NCBI RefSeq assembly: GCF_004340785.1
Contig: NZ_SLXS01000003.1
Location: 467,689 to 531,688, forward strand
Direction: 5' to 3'
DNA from: Tumebacillus sp. BK434
GTDB taxonomy: Bacteria > Bacillota > Bacilli > Tumebacillales > Tumebacillaceae
DNA length: 64,000 bases
In this document: positions 40,745-49,021 of the stretch, piece after piece
How the letters are laid out: every line of letters begins with the position of its first letter
How positions within the stretch are numbered: the stretch's first letter is position 1
Notes under the pieces: generated by a model
Database searches by the model: none
Told to the model about the DNA's origin: nothing
The model's input: only the letters and a program-made list of their open reading frames with translations
Translations under genes and position numbers: made by a program

Positions 40745-41206
40745 CTATTCTCGTTGCCAGTGGATCAGTCTGTGGTCGGCGGTGTAGCAGAACTTGCCTG
40801 TGATCAGCTCTTTCGTTCCGATGATGTCCGAAAGAAAATACCGGTCGCCTTCCGCCATCGGACGGGTGGCAAGCTCCGATACGGGGACCCATTCGAGGCG
40901 TCCTTCATCGGTCAACGTCTTGGCGGTGCCGCTGAAGCGCTCCGCATAAAACGTGAACAGCATGAAATGATCGAGCACCGTGTCTCCGTCCTGCCTGAGC
41001 ATCGTGAAGATCCCGCGCAAGACATGGCCGGTGATCGCAAGCCCGGTCTCCTCCGCCACTTCGCGCACCACCGCTTCGGCGAGCGATTCGCCAAGCTCCA
41101 CTTTGCCGCCCGGCGCCGACCACCAGCCGCGCTGCGGCTTTTGCAGCATCAGCACACGGTCCCCTTGGCGAATCACGCAATTCGCTACCAGTCGCATCGT
41201 TTGCAT
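40745..41206 (-). CDS. NUDIX hydrolase (YvcI position)
   Basis: A ~153-residue MutT/NUDIX protein. The nudix box GKVELGESLAEAVVREVAEETGL is intact (seen as GGKVELGES then REVAEETG), so it should cleave a nucleoside diphosphate linked to another group with Mg. It corresponds by position to Bacillus yvcI, which lies between trxB and rapZ. Substrate unknown (8-oxo-dGTP-like activity is common). Start may be ATG 41206 or ATG 41197; the latter is better spaced from AGGGTG. Confidence 0.9.
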   Translation of the reverse strand: MQTMRLVANCVIRQGDRVLMLQKPQRGWWSAPGGKVELGESLAEAVVREVAEETGLAITGHVLRGIFTMLRQDGDTVLDHFMLFTFYAERFSGTAKTLTDEGRLEWVPVSELATRPMAEGDRYFLSDIIGTKELITGKFCYTADHRLIHWQRE

Positions 41207-41279
41207 CACCCTATCCAGCATACCACTGCGCCCCGCCCGTCACAACGCAGAACGAACACCAATCCTGTCGAAAAAAACA

Positions 41280-41322
41280 CAAAAAAAAGGTGAGCGATTC
41301 GCCTTCGCGAACCAGCCTCACC
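41280..41322 (-). terminator. Terminator downstream of selB
   Basis: GGTGAG (on the minus strand from 41322) pairs with CTCACC, with an inner TTCGC/GCGAA stem and GAAG loop, then a run of eight T. It lies ~100 nt after the selB stop. Confidence 0.85.
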
Positions 41323-41420
41323 AGAAGAAATATTTGAAAAGGGGGGTCAAATATGCTTGTCTTTACTATAGCTCCTTTTTATTGCGAGACTGTTACACAG
41401 GAGTGAATAGAATGTGACAA

Positions 41421-43322
41421 TTATTCCACCACCACGCGCTTGTCCTCCACGCGCTTCGTGAACTTCACCGCATCCAGATACTCCAGCAACGCCACCGCGT
41501 GCTTGCGCGAAGTGCCGACCCAGTCGCGGAAATCGGCGACGCCAAAAGATCCTGACGCGGCGAACTTGGCGCGGATCGTCTCTTTCGCCCGCCCGAGCGT
41601 CGCGGCGAGGAAATGCGCGCCGTCTCCGATGTCGACCAGCACGCCCGTCTCGCGCAGATAGTGGTACAGCCCCTGCAGCGTCTTCTCAAACGCCTGGGTC
41701 TCCTTGATCACCTCATCCAGCGACGGCGGGTGGAACTCGCTCTGCGCAAACAGCGCCTCGATCTTGCCGAGCAGCTCTTTGTCGCGCAAGGTAAACGGCA
41801 CCTCATAGCCGCGGATCGAGAGCTTGTCCCGCTGCAGCAGGAACCTGGTCTGTGCCGGCTCGGAGCTCAGCATCGCGTCGAACAGCTTCGGCTTGACCTT
41901 CTTGCCGAGCTGGGACAGCACTTGCGCTTTCGGCACGGTGATGTGGTATTTCTCTTTGGCAAAATGCGCCCGGATCTTCTCTTCGATCTCATCGAACAGC
42001 TTGTGCAGCCAATCGGTGCCGACATAGCCGCCCGGCACCGGCGTGACCTGCCCCGCTTCGAGCAGCGGAGCAAGCCAGCTCTCGACCACCTCTTCCGTCG
42101 CGTTGACGGCGTCGGCCAGCGCGCGCAGTCCCGTGCCGGGGTCGTCCTGCAGCGCTTGGAGCACCAGTTGCTCCGGGCCGCCTTTTTCCCGCTGTTCCAG
42201 CTCTTCCAGCACGTAGTCGCGGCGGCGGCGGTGTTCGCGCGCCGGATGCGGATCGATGATCGTGCCGCCGCCGATCGTCAGCATCGGCGAGAAGGTGCGG
42301 ATGATAAAGCGGTCGCCCGGCGCGCCGACGATCGGGCTCTCCAGATGCAGTTGCACCAGCCCGTCCTCACCCGGCAACAGCTCGTCGCGGTCGAGGATCG
42401 TCACCCGCCCCATCACTTCGCTCGCGCCGATGTAAAAGCGGACCCGCATCCGGTTGGTCAGCGTCCGCACCGCATCATCCAGCATGTGCAACCGCACATC
42501 GAGCAACTCCGTCGCCCGGTACAGCCCGCTCTGCGCGATCACCATGCCGCGCTCCAGATCGGAGCGCTCCACGCCGTGCAGGTTCAACGCAGCCCGCTGC
42601 CCGGCCTGCGCCGCGTCGGCCGACTCGCCGTGCACCTGAATGTGCCGCACGCGCGCTGCGATGCCCTGAGGCAGCACTTCCACCGTATCGCCGACTTTGA
42701 CCCGCCCGGAATAGACCGTCCCCGTCACCACCGTGCCGAATCCGGCCACCGAAAACACGCGGTCGACCGGCAGCCGCAAGGGCGCCGTCACTTCGCGCGG
42801 CGATACTTCGGCGGCCAAGCGTCCGATCTCCCCGCGCAGCTCTGCGATCCCGATGCCCTTCGCGGCCGACACCGGCACGATCGGCGCATCCGCCAAAAAG
42901 GTACCGGCGAGGCCCTCGCGCACTTCCTCCTGCACCATTTCCAGCCACTCCGGATCGACCGTATCGATCTTGGTCAGCACGATGATGCCTTGTTGCACAT
43001 GCAGCATCTCCAAGATGTGCAGGTGTTCCAGCGTCTGCGGCATGATCCCTTCATTGGCGTCGATGACGAGCATGATCAGATCGATCCCGCCAGCACCTGC
43101 CAGCATGTTGCGCACGAAGCGCTCATGGCCCGGAACGTCAATCACCCCGACGCGTCTGCCGTCGGGGAGAGTGAAAGGGGCGAACCCGATGTCGATCGTG
43201 ATGCCCCGCTCTTTTTCTTCTTTGTGCACATCCGTTGCAATGCCGGTCAGGGCTTTGACCAGCGTCGTCTTGCCGTGGTCGATATGCCCTGCCGTGCCCA
43301 GAATCATAAACTGGTCGTTCAT
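41421..43322 (-). CDS. selB: Selenocysteine-specific elongation factor SelB
   Basis: A 633-residue SelB. The EF-Tu-like part has G1 GTAGHIDHGKTTLVKAL, the effector RGITIDIGFAPF, G3 DVPGHERFV and G4 LTKIDTVD, followed by domains II and III. From about residue 370 come the winged helices that bind the SECIS hairpin in mRNA (for example AASGSFGVADFRDWVGTSRK). It delivers Sec-tRNA to UGA codons. ATG 43322 is chosen after AAAGGACGG; an in-frame GTG 36 nt upstream lies in trxB. It is 14 nt after trxB and likely cotranscribed. No selA, selC, selD or selenoprotein gene is in the window. Confidence 0.96.
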   Translation of the reverse strand: MNDQFMILGTAGHIDHGKTTLVKALTGIATDVHKEEKERGITIDIGFAPFTLPDGRRVGVIDVPGHERFVRNMLAGAGGIDLIMLVIDANEGIMPQTLEHLHILEMLHVQQGIIVLTKIDTVDPEWLEMVQEEVREGLAGTFLADAPIVPVSAAKGIGIAELRGEIGRLAAEVSPREVTAPLRLPVDRVFSVAGFGTVVTGTVYSGRVKVGDTVEVLPQGIAARVRHIQVHGESADAAQAGQRAALNLHGVERSDLERGMVIAQSGLYRATELLDVRLHMLDDAVRTLTNRMRVRFYIGASEVMGRVTILDRDELLPGEDGLVQLHLESPIVGAPGDRFIIRTFSPMLTIGGGTIIDPHPAREHRRRRDYVLEELEQREKGGPEQLVLQALQDDPGTGLRALADAVNATEEVVESWLAPLLEAGQVTPVPGGYVGTDWLHKLFDEIEEKIRAHFAKEKYHITVPKAQVLSQLGKKVKPKLFDAMLSSEPAQTRFLLQRDKLSIRGYEVPFTLRDKELLGKIEALFAQSEFHPPSLDEVIKETQAFEKTLQGLYHYLRETGVLVDIGDGAHFLAATLGRAKETIRAKFAASGSFGVADFRDWVGTSRKHAVALLEYLDAVKFTKRVEDKRVVVE

Positions 43323-43336
43323 GAGGATTCCGTCCT

Positions 43337-44281
43337 TTATGCTTGATCCTCTTCCCACAGCTCCACATAGTGGCCAGCGTAGAACGCCGCCACCGCGCCG
43401 TCTGCCGTCGCCGTCACCACTTGGCGCAGCACCGTCTCACGGCCGTCGCCTGCCGCAAACACGCCCGGCAGTTTCGTCTGCATCTTGTCGTTGGTCACGA
43501 CATAGCCCGACTCGTTCAGGATCGGCAGGTCGGAGAAGAAGCCGGTGTTCGGCTCCATGCCGACGTAGATGAACACGCCGTCGCACGGATATTCGCCAGT
43601 CTCGCCCGTTTTCGTGTTTTTAATCTGGAGCTTCTGCACTTTGCCGTCGCCTTCGATCGCTTCGACGGTGGTGTCCCAGATGAAGTTGATCTTTTCATTT
43701 TTGAAGGCGCGGTCCTGCAGGATCTTTTGCGCGCGCAACGTGTCGCGGCGGTGGATGATCGTCACTTTCGAGGCATGGCGGGTCAGGTAGATGCCCTCTT
43801 CGACCGCCGAGTCGCCGCCGCCGACCACGACCAGCTCTTTGTCGCGGAAGAACGCGCCGTCGCAGGTCGCGCAGTAGGACACGCCGCGCCCGCGCAGCTC
43901 ATCTTCGCCCGGTGCGCCGAGTTTGCGCGGTTCTGCGCCGGTCGCGAGGATGATCGTCTTGGTCAAATAGGTGCCGCGGGAGGTGATGACTTTCTTGATC
44001 TTCTTCTCCGCGTCTTCGATCTTCTCGACGTCGCCGGTGATCATCTCCGTGCCGAAGTCTTCCGCCTGCTTGTGCATCGTCATCGACAGGGACGGGCCGT
44101 CGACCGATTCCACGCCCGGGTAGTTTTCGATCAGGTGGGTCGTCGCCGCCTGCCCGCCCGGCATGCCGCGCTCGATCAGCGCCACTTTCAGGTTGGCGCG
44201 GCCTGCGTACAGACCGGCCGCCATGCCGGCCGGGCCGCCACCGATTATGATCACATCATAGAGATTGTTGGTTTCACTCAT
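43337..44281 (-). CDS. trxB: Thioredoxin-disulfide reductase
   Basis: A 314-residue low-molecular-weight thioredoxin reductase. FAD motif VIIIGGGPAGMAAGLYAGRA at the N-terminus, redox-active SYCATCDGAFFRD, NADPH motif VVVGGGDSAVEEG and C-terminal FAD contact GVFAAGDGRETVLRQV. Both active-site residues are cysteine, so this is not a selenoprotein despite selB next to it. Reduces thioredoxin with NADPH. ATG 44281 after AAGGGGG. It follows a TPR gene, as trxB follows yvcD in Bacillus. Confidence 0.96.
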   Translation of the reverse strand: MSETNNLYDVIIIGGGPAGMAAGLYAGRANLKVALIERGMPGGQAATTHLIENYPGVESVDGPSLSMTMHKQAEDFGTEMITGDVEKIEDAEKKIKKVITSRGTYLTKTIILATGAEPRKLGAPGEDELRGRGVSYCATCDGAFFRDKELVVVGGGDSAVEEGIYLTRHASKVTIIHRRDTLRAQKILQDRAFKNEKINFIWDTTVEAIEGDGKVQKLQIKNTKTGETGEYPCDGVFIYVGMEPNTGFFSDLPILNESGYVVTNDKMQTKLPGVFAAGDGRETVLRQVVTATADGAVAAFYAGHYVELWEEDQA

Positions 44282-44343
44282 TTGAGAAAAGCCCCCTTCT
44301 ATTCAAGGGACGCACGCGGCGTCCTCACAGTAGTATGAGATGG

Positions 44344-44382
44344 AAAAAGGACGAGGATTCCTGAATCTCATCCTCGTCCTTT
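44344..44382 (-). terminator. Terminator between TPR gene and trxB
   Basis: AAAGGACGAGGAT pairs with ATCCTCGTCCTTT, loop ~11 nt, then TTTTCC on the minus strand. A TATACT motif precedes it, so it could also work as a leader hairpin. Confidence 0.75.
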
Positions 44383-44438
44383 AGTATATCTAAGCAGGCG
44401 TGGTGTGTACTGTAACTCTCCCTACAAATCAGCACGCC

Positions 44439-46163
44439 CTATACGTCTTCCCCGCTCTTCGCCGGCTGCATCAGCAGGCGATAGATCTTCGACACCGCGC
44501 CCGGCGCCACGCCGTGCTTGGCCGCCACTTCCGCCTGTGTTGCTTTCACGCCCAGTTTGCGCAGCACCGCATATTCCAGCGCAGCCGCCCAGTTGGCGAT
44601 CTTGACGATCCGCGGCGGCGCGTGGAAGACGCGGTTGAGATATCCCGTCCACAAATCGTGCGCGATGTGCCGGGCCGCTTCACCGTGCGCGGGATCGAGC
44701 GCGGAGAAGACCCGGTCGAGCACTTCCTGCCATTCCGGCTGCAAGGTCAACAGGTCATCCTGCGGCAGCGACTGCACGCGCAGGAGCACCTCCTCCTTGT
44801 CCAGATGCGCCTGAAACGGACCTTCCGCCCCGATGTGGCGCAGCACGTAGATCGCCAGGCGCTTGAGCTGGTCGATCTCCTCCGGATTCTTGATGAACTC
44901 GCGCAGCACATGCTCGACCTCTTTGTCGGCGAGCAGGGCGAACGTCTGGATCACCTGGACCTTCGTCTCCAGATCGCCGTGCTTCAGCGCCCAGAACAAG
45001 GACGAGCGGATCAGCGGATCGTTGCGCCACGTGCCGAGCTGCCCGGTCTGGATCTGCTCTTTCATGATCCGGAACTGCTCCTGAAACGGGATGTGATACT
45101 GGTAGGACACCGGGTCGATCTTGCCGCCCCGTGCGATCGCTTCGTTCACTTTGTTCAAATAATACACCGGCGTCTCCGAATCGGGATCGAGCGTCTGGAT
45201 CTCCGCCCAGACCTTTTTCGCTTTTTCCAAAAAACCGAGGTTGGCTGCCGATGCCGCCACGCAGTGCAAGAGCGCCGTATCGGTGCGGTCGCCCCAGCGC
45301 AGCAGTTGGCGGAACAGGCGGTAGGCGGTGGAATGCTCGCCCAAAATGCCCATCGTCGTCGCCAGCTTATATGTATGGTCAAAATACAGCGGGTACAGCT
45401 TGCGCAGCCCTTCGAGGATCTCCTGCAGCTGCGGCCCGTTGCCTAAATGCTGATGAAACACCGCCAAGTTGCATAAGGCGTGCACGTTCGAAGGGTCGCG
45501 CTCCAGCACTTCGGTCGCGATCTCGATCGCCTTGTCGATGTCGCCTTGGTAGTAGTAAGCGAGGGACAGGTTGTTGCGCGGCGCCGTCGAGTCCGGCTGC
45601 TGCTCCACCGCTTTTTCCAGAAAGGCGGACGCTTCCAAGAACTTGCCCTCTTCGAGCAGCTTGCGCGCCGTGTCGTGCCCGCCGGAGTTGTCGTCCTGCT
45701 GCTTGCGCTCCTGAAACACTTTACCGCCGCCAAACTCCTGCACGAGGATCTGCAGCATCTCCTCCGCGTCTTCAGCGAATTCGCCGCGCGGGTCGAGCTC
45801 CAGATAGCGGGTGACATGCTCTTCCGCATGTTCATAATCGCCGAGGTTGGCGCAGTTGTTGGCCATGTAAAAATGGCATTCCACCTGATCCGGATCGATC
45901 TCTTTCAAGATCTTCTGCAAAATCAGGTTCGATTCCTCAAATTCGCCCAACTCGGAGAGGACGCCTGCCAGATTGCAGTGGTTGACCGGATTATCAGGCT
46001 CCAGCTCCGCTGCTTTCCGAAAATTTTTCAACGCGTTTTTCAGGTCGTGACGATCCAGATAGTGCACCGCCCGCTCAAAGAAGAAGGCGGCGTCCACTTG
46101 GAATGGAATGACATTGTTATGATGGGTGCGTAGTTTCTCTTCCTGGCTTTTCGGCTTATCCAC
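44439..46163 (-). CDS. TPR protein (YvcD-like)
   Basis: A ~574-residue cytoplasmic protein. Residues ~25-320 are TPR repeats (AVHYLDRHDLKNALKNFRKA, NLAGVLSELGEFEESNLIL, YYYQGDIDKAIEIATEVLER). The C-terminal part is helical and ends in a segment like a helix-turn-helix (VLRKLGVKATQAEVAAKHGV, GAVSKIYRLLMQ). Its place upstream of trxB matches yvcD of Bacillus. TPRs bind partner proteins; the possible DNA-binding end is notable. GTG 46163 after GGAGG; a GTG 9 nt upstream overlaps the ribosome site. Confidence 0.85.
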   Translation of the reverse strand: MDKPKSQEEKLRTHHNNVIPFQVDAAFFFERAVHYLDRHDLKNALKNFRKAAELEPDNPVNHCNLAGVLSELGEFEESNLILQKILKEIDPDQVECHFYMANNCANLGDYEHAEEHVTRYLELDPRGEFAEDAEEMLQILVQEFGGGKVFQERKQQDDNSGGHDTARKLLEEGKFLEASAFLEKAVEQQPDSTAPRNNLSLAYYYQGDIDKAIEIATEVLERDPSNVHALCNLAVFHQHLGNGPQLQEILEGLRKLYPLYFDHTYKLATTMGILGEHSTAYRLFRQLLRWGDRTDTALLHCVAASAANLGFLEKAKKVWAEIQTLDPDSETPVYYLNKVNEAIARGGKIDPVSYQYHIPFQEQFRIMKEQIQTGQLGTWRNDPLIRSSLFWALKHGDLETKVQVIQTFALLADKEVEHVLREFIKNPEEIDQLKRLAIYVLRHIGAEGPFQAHLDKEEVLLRVQSLPQDDLLTLQPEWQEVLDRVFSALDPAHGEAARHIAHDLWTGYLNRVFHAPPRIVKIANWAAALEYAVLRKLGVKATQAEVAAKHGVAPGAVSKIYRLLMQPAKSGEDV

Positions 46164-46205
46164 AGGCGTCACCTCCCGAGTCCTGTCTAATTTTTCACTA
46201 GTATA

Positions 46206-47171
46206 TCACATTCGCCCTGATTCCAGCGACAGCGAGGAGATCGAGCGGTTGGTGTGGATGCGGTCGATCGCTTCAGCGAACAGCGGGGCGGCGGAGATCA
46301 CTTTCAGCTTCGGCAGCTCTTCGCGGCGCAGGATCGGCATCGTGTCGGTGACGACCACTTCCTTGATCATCGGGTGATTGAGCCGCTCGTGCGCCGGGTG
46401 CGAAAAGATCGCATGCGTCGCACAGAGAATGCCCTCCGGCTTTGCTCCGTTCTCCGCCAGCCCCTCGATGACTTTGACCAGTGTGCCGCCCGTGTCGATC
46501 ATGTCTTCAATGATGATCGGCACTTTGCCTTTCACGTCGCCGATGACGTGGGTGATCTCCGCTTCATTATGTTTCGGCCGGCGCTTGTTCATCAGCGCCA
46601 CAGGCAGGTCGAGATAGGTGGCCAGCCGCTCCGCCGTCTTGGCACGTCCGGCGTCCGGCGAGACGATGATCGCGTTGCTCAGGTCTTTGCCGCGCAGGTA
46701 GTCGGCGATCAGATCGAGCGCCGTCATGTGATCGACCGGGATGTTGAAGAAGCCTTGGATCGCCGGAGCGTGCAGATCCATCGTGATCACCCGCTCGGCC
46801 CCGACGGTGGTCAGCACGTCGGCGAGCAATTTGGCAGTGATCGGCTCGCGCGGCTGATCTTGCTTTTCCTGACGTGCATAACCGTAGTACGGCAAAATCA
46901 CATTAATCATGCCGGCCGATGACCGCTTCAGCGCGTCGATCATCACCAGCAGCTCGACAAAGTGGTCGTTGACGGGATGGCAAAAGGATTGAAACACGTA
47001 CACGTCCGCCCCGCGCACGCTCTCCCCGATCGACACGTACGTCTCGCCGCTCTGGAAGCGCGACAGCTTGGCTTCACCCAGCGGCACCCCCAGCATCCGG
47101 CAGACCGCTTTGGCCAGCTCCGGATTGGACGAGCCGGAGAAGATCTTCACATCATCAACAGGTCGCTTCAC
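46206..47171 (-). CDS. prs: Ribose-phosphate pyrophosphokinase
   Basis: A ~321-residue class I PRPP synthase. Marks: KIFSGSSNPELAKAVCRMLG, INVILPYYGYARQEKQDQPR, ITMDLHAPAIQGFF and the PRPP-binding loop IIIEDMIDTGGTLVKVIEG. It makes PRPP from ribose-5-phosphate and ATP for nucleotides, histidine and NAD. In Bacillus prs follows glmU; here it stands next to the yvcD-trxB block, so it may be a second copy. The loop usually reading VSPDHGG is VSPDAGRAK, and the C-terminus is a few residues longer. GTG 47171 after GAGGAG. Confidence 0.92.
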   Translation of the reverse strand: MKRPVDDVKIFSGSSNPELAKAVCRMLGVPLGEAKLSRFQSGETYVSIGESVRGADVYVFQSFCHPVNDHFVELLVMIDALKRSSAGMINVILPYYGYARQEKQDQPREPITAKLLADVLTTVGAERVITMDLHAPAIQGFFNIPVDHMTALDLIADYLRGKDLSNAIIVSPDAGRAKTAERLATYLDLPVALMNKRRPKHNEAEITHVIGDVKGKVPIIIEDMIDTGGTLVKVIEGLAENGAKPEGILCATHAIFSHPAHERLNHPMIKEVVVTDTMPILRREELPKLKVISAAPLFAEAIDRIHTNRSISSLSLESGRM

Positions 47172-47219
47172 AGCACACACTCCTCAAAATGTGATCTGGC
47201 TTACAGCTTCGAAATCAGT

Positions 47220-47234
47220 TTAGACTTACTCTAA
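47220..47234 (+). promoter_or_regulatory. PerR-like box upstream of rubrerythrin
   Basis: TTAGACTTACTCTAA is a 7-1-7 inverted repeat (one mismatch between arms) resembling the PerR box TTATAATNATTATAA at 10 of 14 fixed positions. It lies 52 nt before the rubrerythrin start and just before a TATAGA motif. Confidence 0.5.
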
Positions 47235-47285
47235 GTATAGAATCATTACAGGTTACAAGATGAGACAAACGAGGAGGAATTCACA

Positions 47286-47717
47286 ATGGCATACGAAATC
47301 AAAGGCACCAAAACGGCAGACAACCTGAAAACCGCATTTGCAGGCGAATCGCAAGCGAACCGCCGCTACCTGTTCTTCGCGGAGAAAGCGGACGCAGAAG
47401 GCGCCGTGGAAGTAGCAGAGCTGTTCCGCGCCATCGCCAACGGCGAAACCAAGCACGCATTCGGCCACTTCGACGCGCTGCGCAACAACGGCGAAGGCGA
47501 CCCGGTGACCGGCCTGCCGGTAAACAACGCGAAAGAGATGCTGGCTTCTGCCATCGCTGGCGAAACCTACGAATACACCGAAATGTACCCGGGCTTTGCG
47601 AAAACCGCTCGTGACGAAGGCTTCGACGAAATCGGCGAGTGGATGGAAGTCATGGCGAAAGCGGAACGCGTGCACGCACAGCGCTTCCAGAAATTGCTCG
47701 ACTCCCTCGAAGCGTAA
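47286..47717 (+). CDS. Rubrerythrin (erythrin domain only)
   Basis: A 143-residue ferritin-like diiron protein. Iron ligands are visible in [44 protein letters not shown] and [11 protein letters not shown]. The C-terminal rubredoxin domain of classical rubrerythrins is absent. The family reduces hydrogen peroxide in strict and facultative anaerobes. A PerR-like box lies upstream and a DUF3501 gene downstream, a pairing seen elsewhere. ATG 47286 after GAGGAGG. Confidence 0.93.
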   Translation: MAYEIKGTKTADNLKTAFAGESQANRRYLFFAEKADAEGAVEVAELFRAIANGETKHAFGHFDALRNNGEGDPVTGLPVNNAKEMLASAIAGETYEYTEMYPGFAKTARDEGFDEIGEWMEVMAKAERVHAQRFQKLLDSLEA

Positions 47718-47732
47718 GGATCGCGTACCGCA

Positions 47733-47761
47733 CCGCCCTGTACATCATACGTTCAGGGCGG
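47733..47761 (+). other. Intercistronic hairpin
   Basis: CCGCCCTG (47733-47740) pairs with CAGGGCGG (47754-47761) without a T-run. It lies between rubrerythrin and DUF3501 and may stabilise the upstream message or reduce downstream expression. Confidence 0.45.
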
Positions 47762-47803
47762 GCGCTTCATCATCATGACCAGAGAACCGGAGGTGGATTT
47801 TTT

Positions 47804-48394
47804 ATGACAACAGCATTGATTAGCAAAAGCGACATCGTGGCGCTCCCGACGTACCGTCAAGGCCGCGACGAATATGTCAAAAAGATGATCCAGTACAAGA
47901 AGGCCCGCCGTGTGCGTTTCAACAACGACATCTCGCTCTTGTTCGAAAACAAAAACACGGTGATGTTCCAAATCCAGGAGCTCTTGCACAATGAGGATCT
48001 GACCGACCCGAAAGAGATCAACGAGTACATCGAGATCTACTCGGGGATGGTGCCGGGCGAAAACGAACTGTCGGCGACCTTGTTCATCGAAACGGATGAG
48101 CAGGCGGCGCTGACCGAGCTTTTGACCAAGCTGAAGGGCATTGAACATCACCTCTTCCTGGTCGTGAACGGTGAAAAGATGCAAGCTGTGTTCGAAGAGG
48201 AGCACGACGACCGCGAGTTCACCACCTCGGTGCACTACCTCAAGTTCCCGCTGACGGGCACCGCGATCGCCTACATCACCAACGGCTCCTATGAGCACGA
48301 AGACGTGCAGATCGTCCTCGACCACCCGCACATGAACGTGACGATCCCGCTTACGGCCGACACGCTGGAGTCGCTGGCGAAAGATCTGACCTGA
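47804..48394 (+). CDS. DUF3501 family protein
   Basis: A 196-residue protein with the DUF3501 signature: ALPTYRQGRDEYVKKMIQYK, VRFNNDISLLFENKNTVMFQ and PGENELSATLFIET. The family is repeatedly found beside rubrerythrin or heterodisulfide-type redox genes but has no proven activity. Cytoplasmic, no membrane segments, no cysteines in the parts I inspected. ATG 47804 after GGAGG. Probably cotranscribed with rubrerythrin. Confidence 0.88.
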   Translation: MTTALISKSDIVALPTYRQGRDEYVKKMIQYKKARRVRFNNDISLLFENKNTVMFQIQELLHNEDLTDPKEINEYIEIYSGMVPGENELSATLFIETDEQAALTELLTKLKGIEHHLFLVVNGEKMQAVFEEEHDDREFTTSVHYLKFPLTGTAIAYITNGSYEHEDVQIVLDHPHMNVTIPLTADTLESLAKDLT

Positions 48395-48427
48395 CAAGAA
48401 TTGGGTCGCGCGCAATACTATTGCTCA

Positions 48428-48461
48428 CGCCCGCTGCCTTCCTTCGGCAGTGGGCGTTTTT
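48428..48461 (+). terminator. Terminator after DUF3501 gene
   Basis: CGCCCGCTGCC pairs with GGCAGTGGGCG (11 bp, one wobble), then TTTTT. Confidence 0.9.
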
Positions 48462-48516
48462 GCTACACATGGATGCGGGCAGACTGTCCACACTACCTAG
48501 CAGGAGGTGGTCAGGC

Positions 48517-48966
48517 TTGCTTACGTTTACCAGCTTTCTTTTGATCTCCCTTGTCCTTTTCGGAGCCTTTTACGCCTGGTATTGGTACGTGCACCGCAAT
48601 GGCGTATACAACGCAGCCAAGGCGGACAGAGGCGACACGCTCGCCAACTTGGAAGGCACCGACCGCTATCGTCCGACCTCGTCGCCCGGCAATCCGAACC
48701 GGTTCGCGATGACCGAGTTTGGCGAGATCGGCCAGCAGGAAGACGAGACGGGAAGCAAACAGCAGCAGCAGCGCCCGATCACCGATCCGCACCGTCTGCT
48801 GCCGGCGCCGCACCTGCAGTCCCGCCTGAGCGGGATGGACACCGAGTTCTCCGAACTCCCGTCCGCCAAGTTCGAACAGCTGCCCGACCAGTTGCCGGTC
48901 GTCGACGACACGGTGGAGTTCCGGCAGCAGCAGAACAGCATGCAGTCCCAGCGCGACAGCAGATAG
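48517..48966 (+). CDS. Single-pass membrane protein of unknown function
   Basis: A ~149-residue protein with one N-terminal membrane helix (SFLLISLVLFGAFYAWYWYV) and a hydrophilic, glutamine- and proline-rich remainder without recognisable domain. TTG 48517 is chosen because AGGAGG precedes it; the longer upstream frame has no ribosome site. It ends in a strong terminator. Function unknown. Confidence 0.65.
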   Translation: MLTFTSFLLISLVLFGAFYAWYWYVHRNGVYNAAKADRGDTLANLEGTDRYRPTSSPGNPNRFAMTEFGEIGQQEDETGSKQQQQRPITDPHRLLPAPHLQSRLSGMDTEFSELPSAKFEQLPDQLPVVDDTVEFRQQQNSMQSQRDSR

Positions 48967-48969
48967 CCG

Positions 48970-49006
48970 AAAAACCCCTTCGCCGTCAGCCGGTGAAGGG
49001 GTTTTT
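48970..49006. terminator. Bidirectional terminator
   Basis: AAAAACCCCTTC-GCC pairs with GGT-GAAGGGGTTTTT around GTCAGCC; T-runs on both outgoing strands, serving the convergent membrane-protein and binding-protein genes. Confidence 0.85.
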
Positions 49007-49021
49007 CTCGATGGGAAACGA

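Noticed and set aside
43337-44281. Possible selenocysteine in TrxB because selB is adjacent
   Set aside because: The active site is CATC with ordinary cysteine codons and no in-frame UGA; bacterial low-molecular-weight TrxB does not use Sec.
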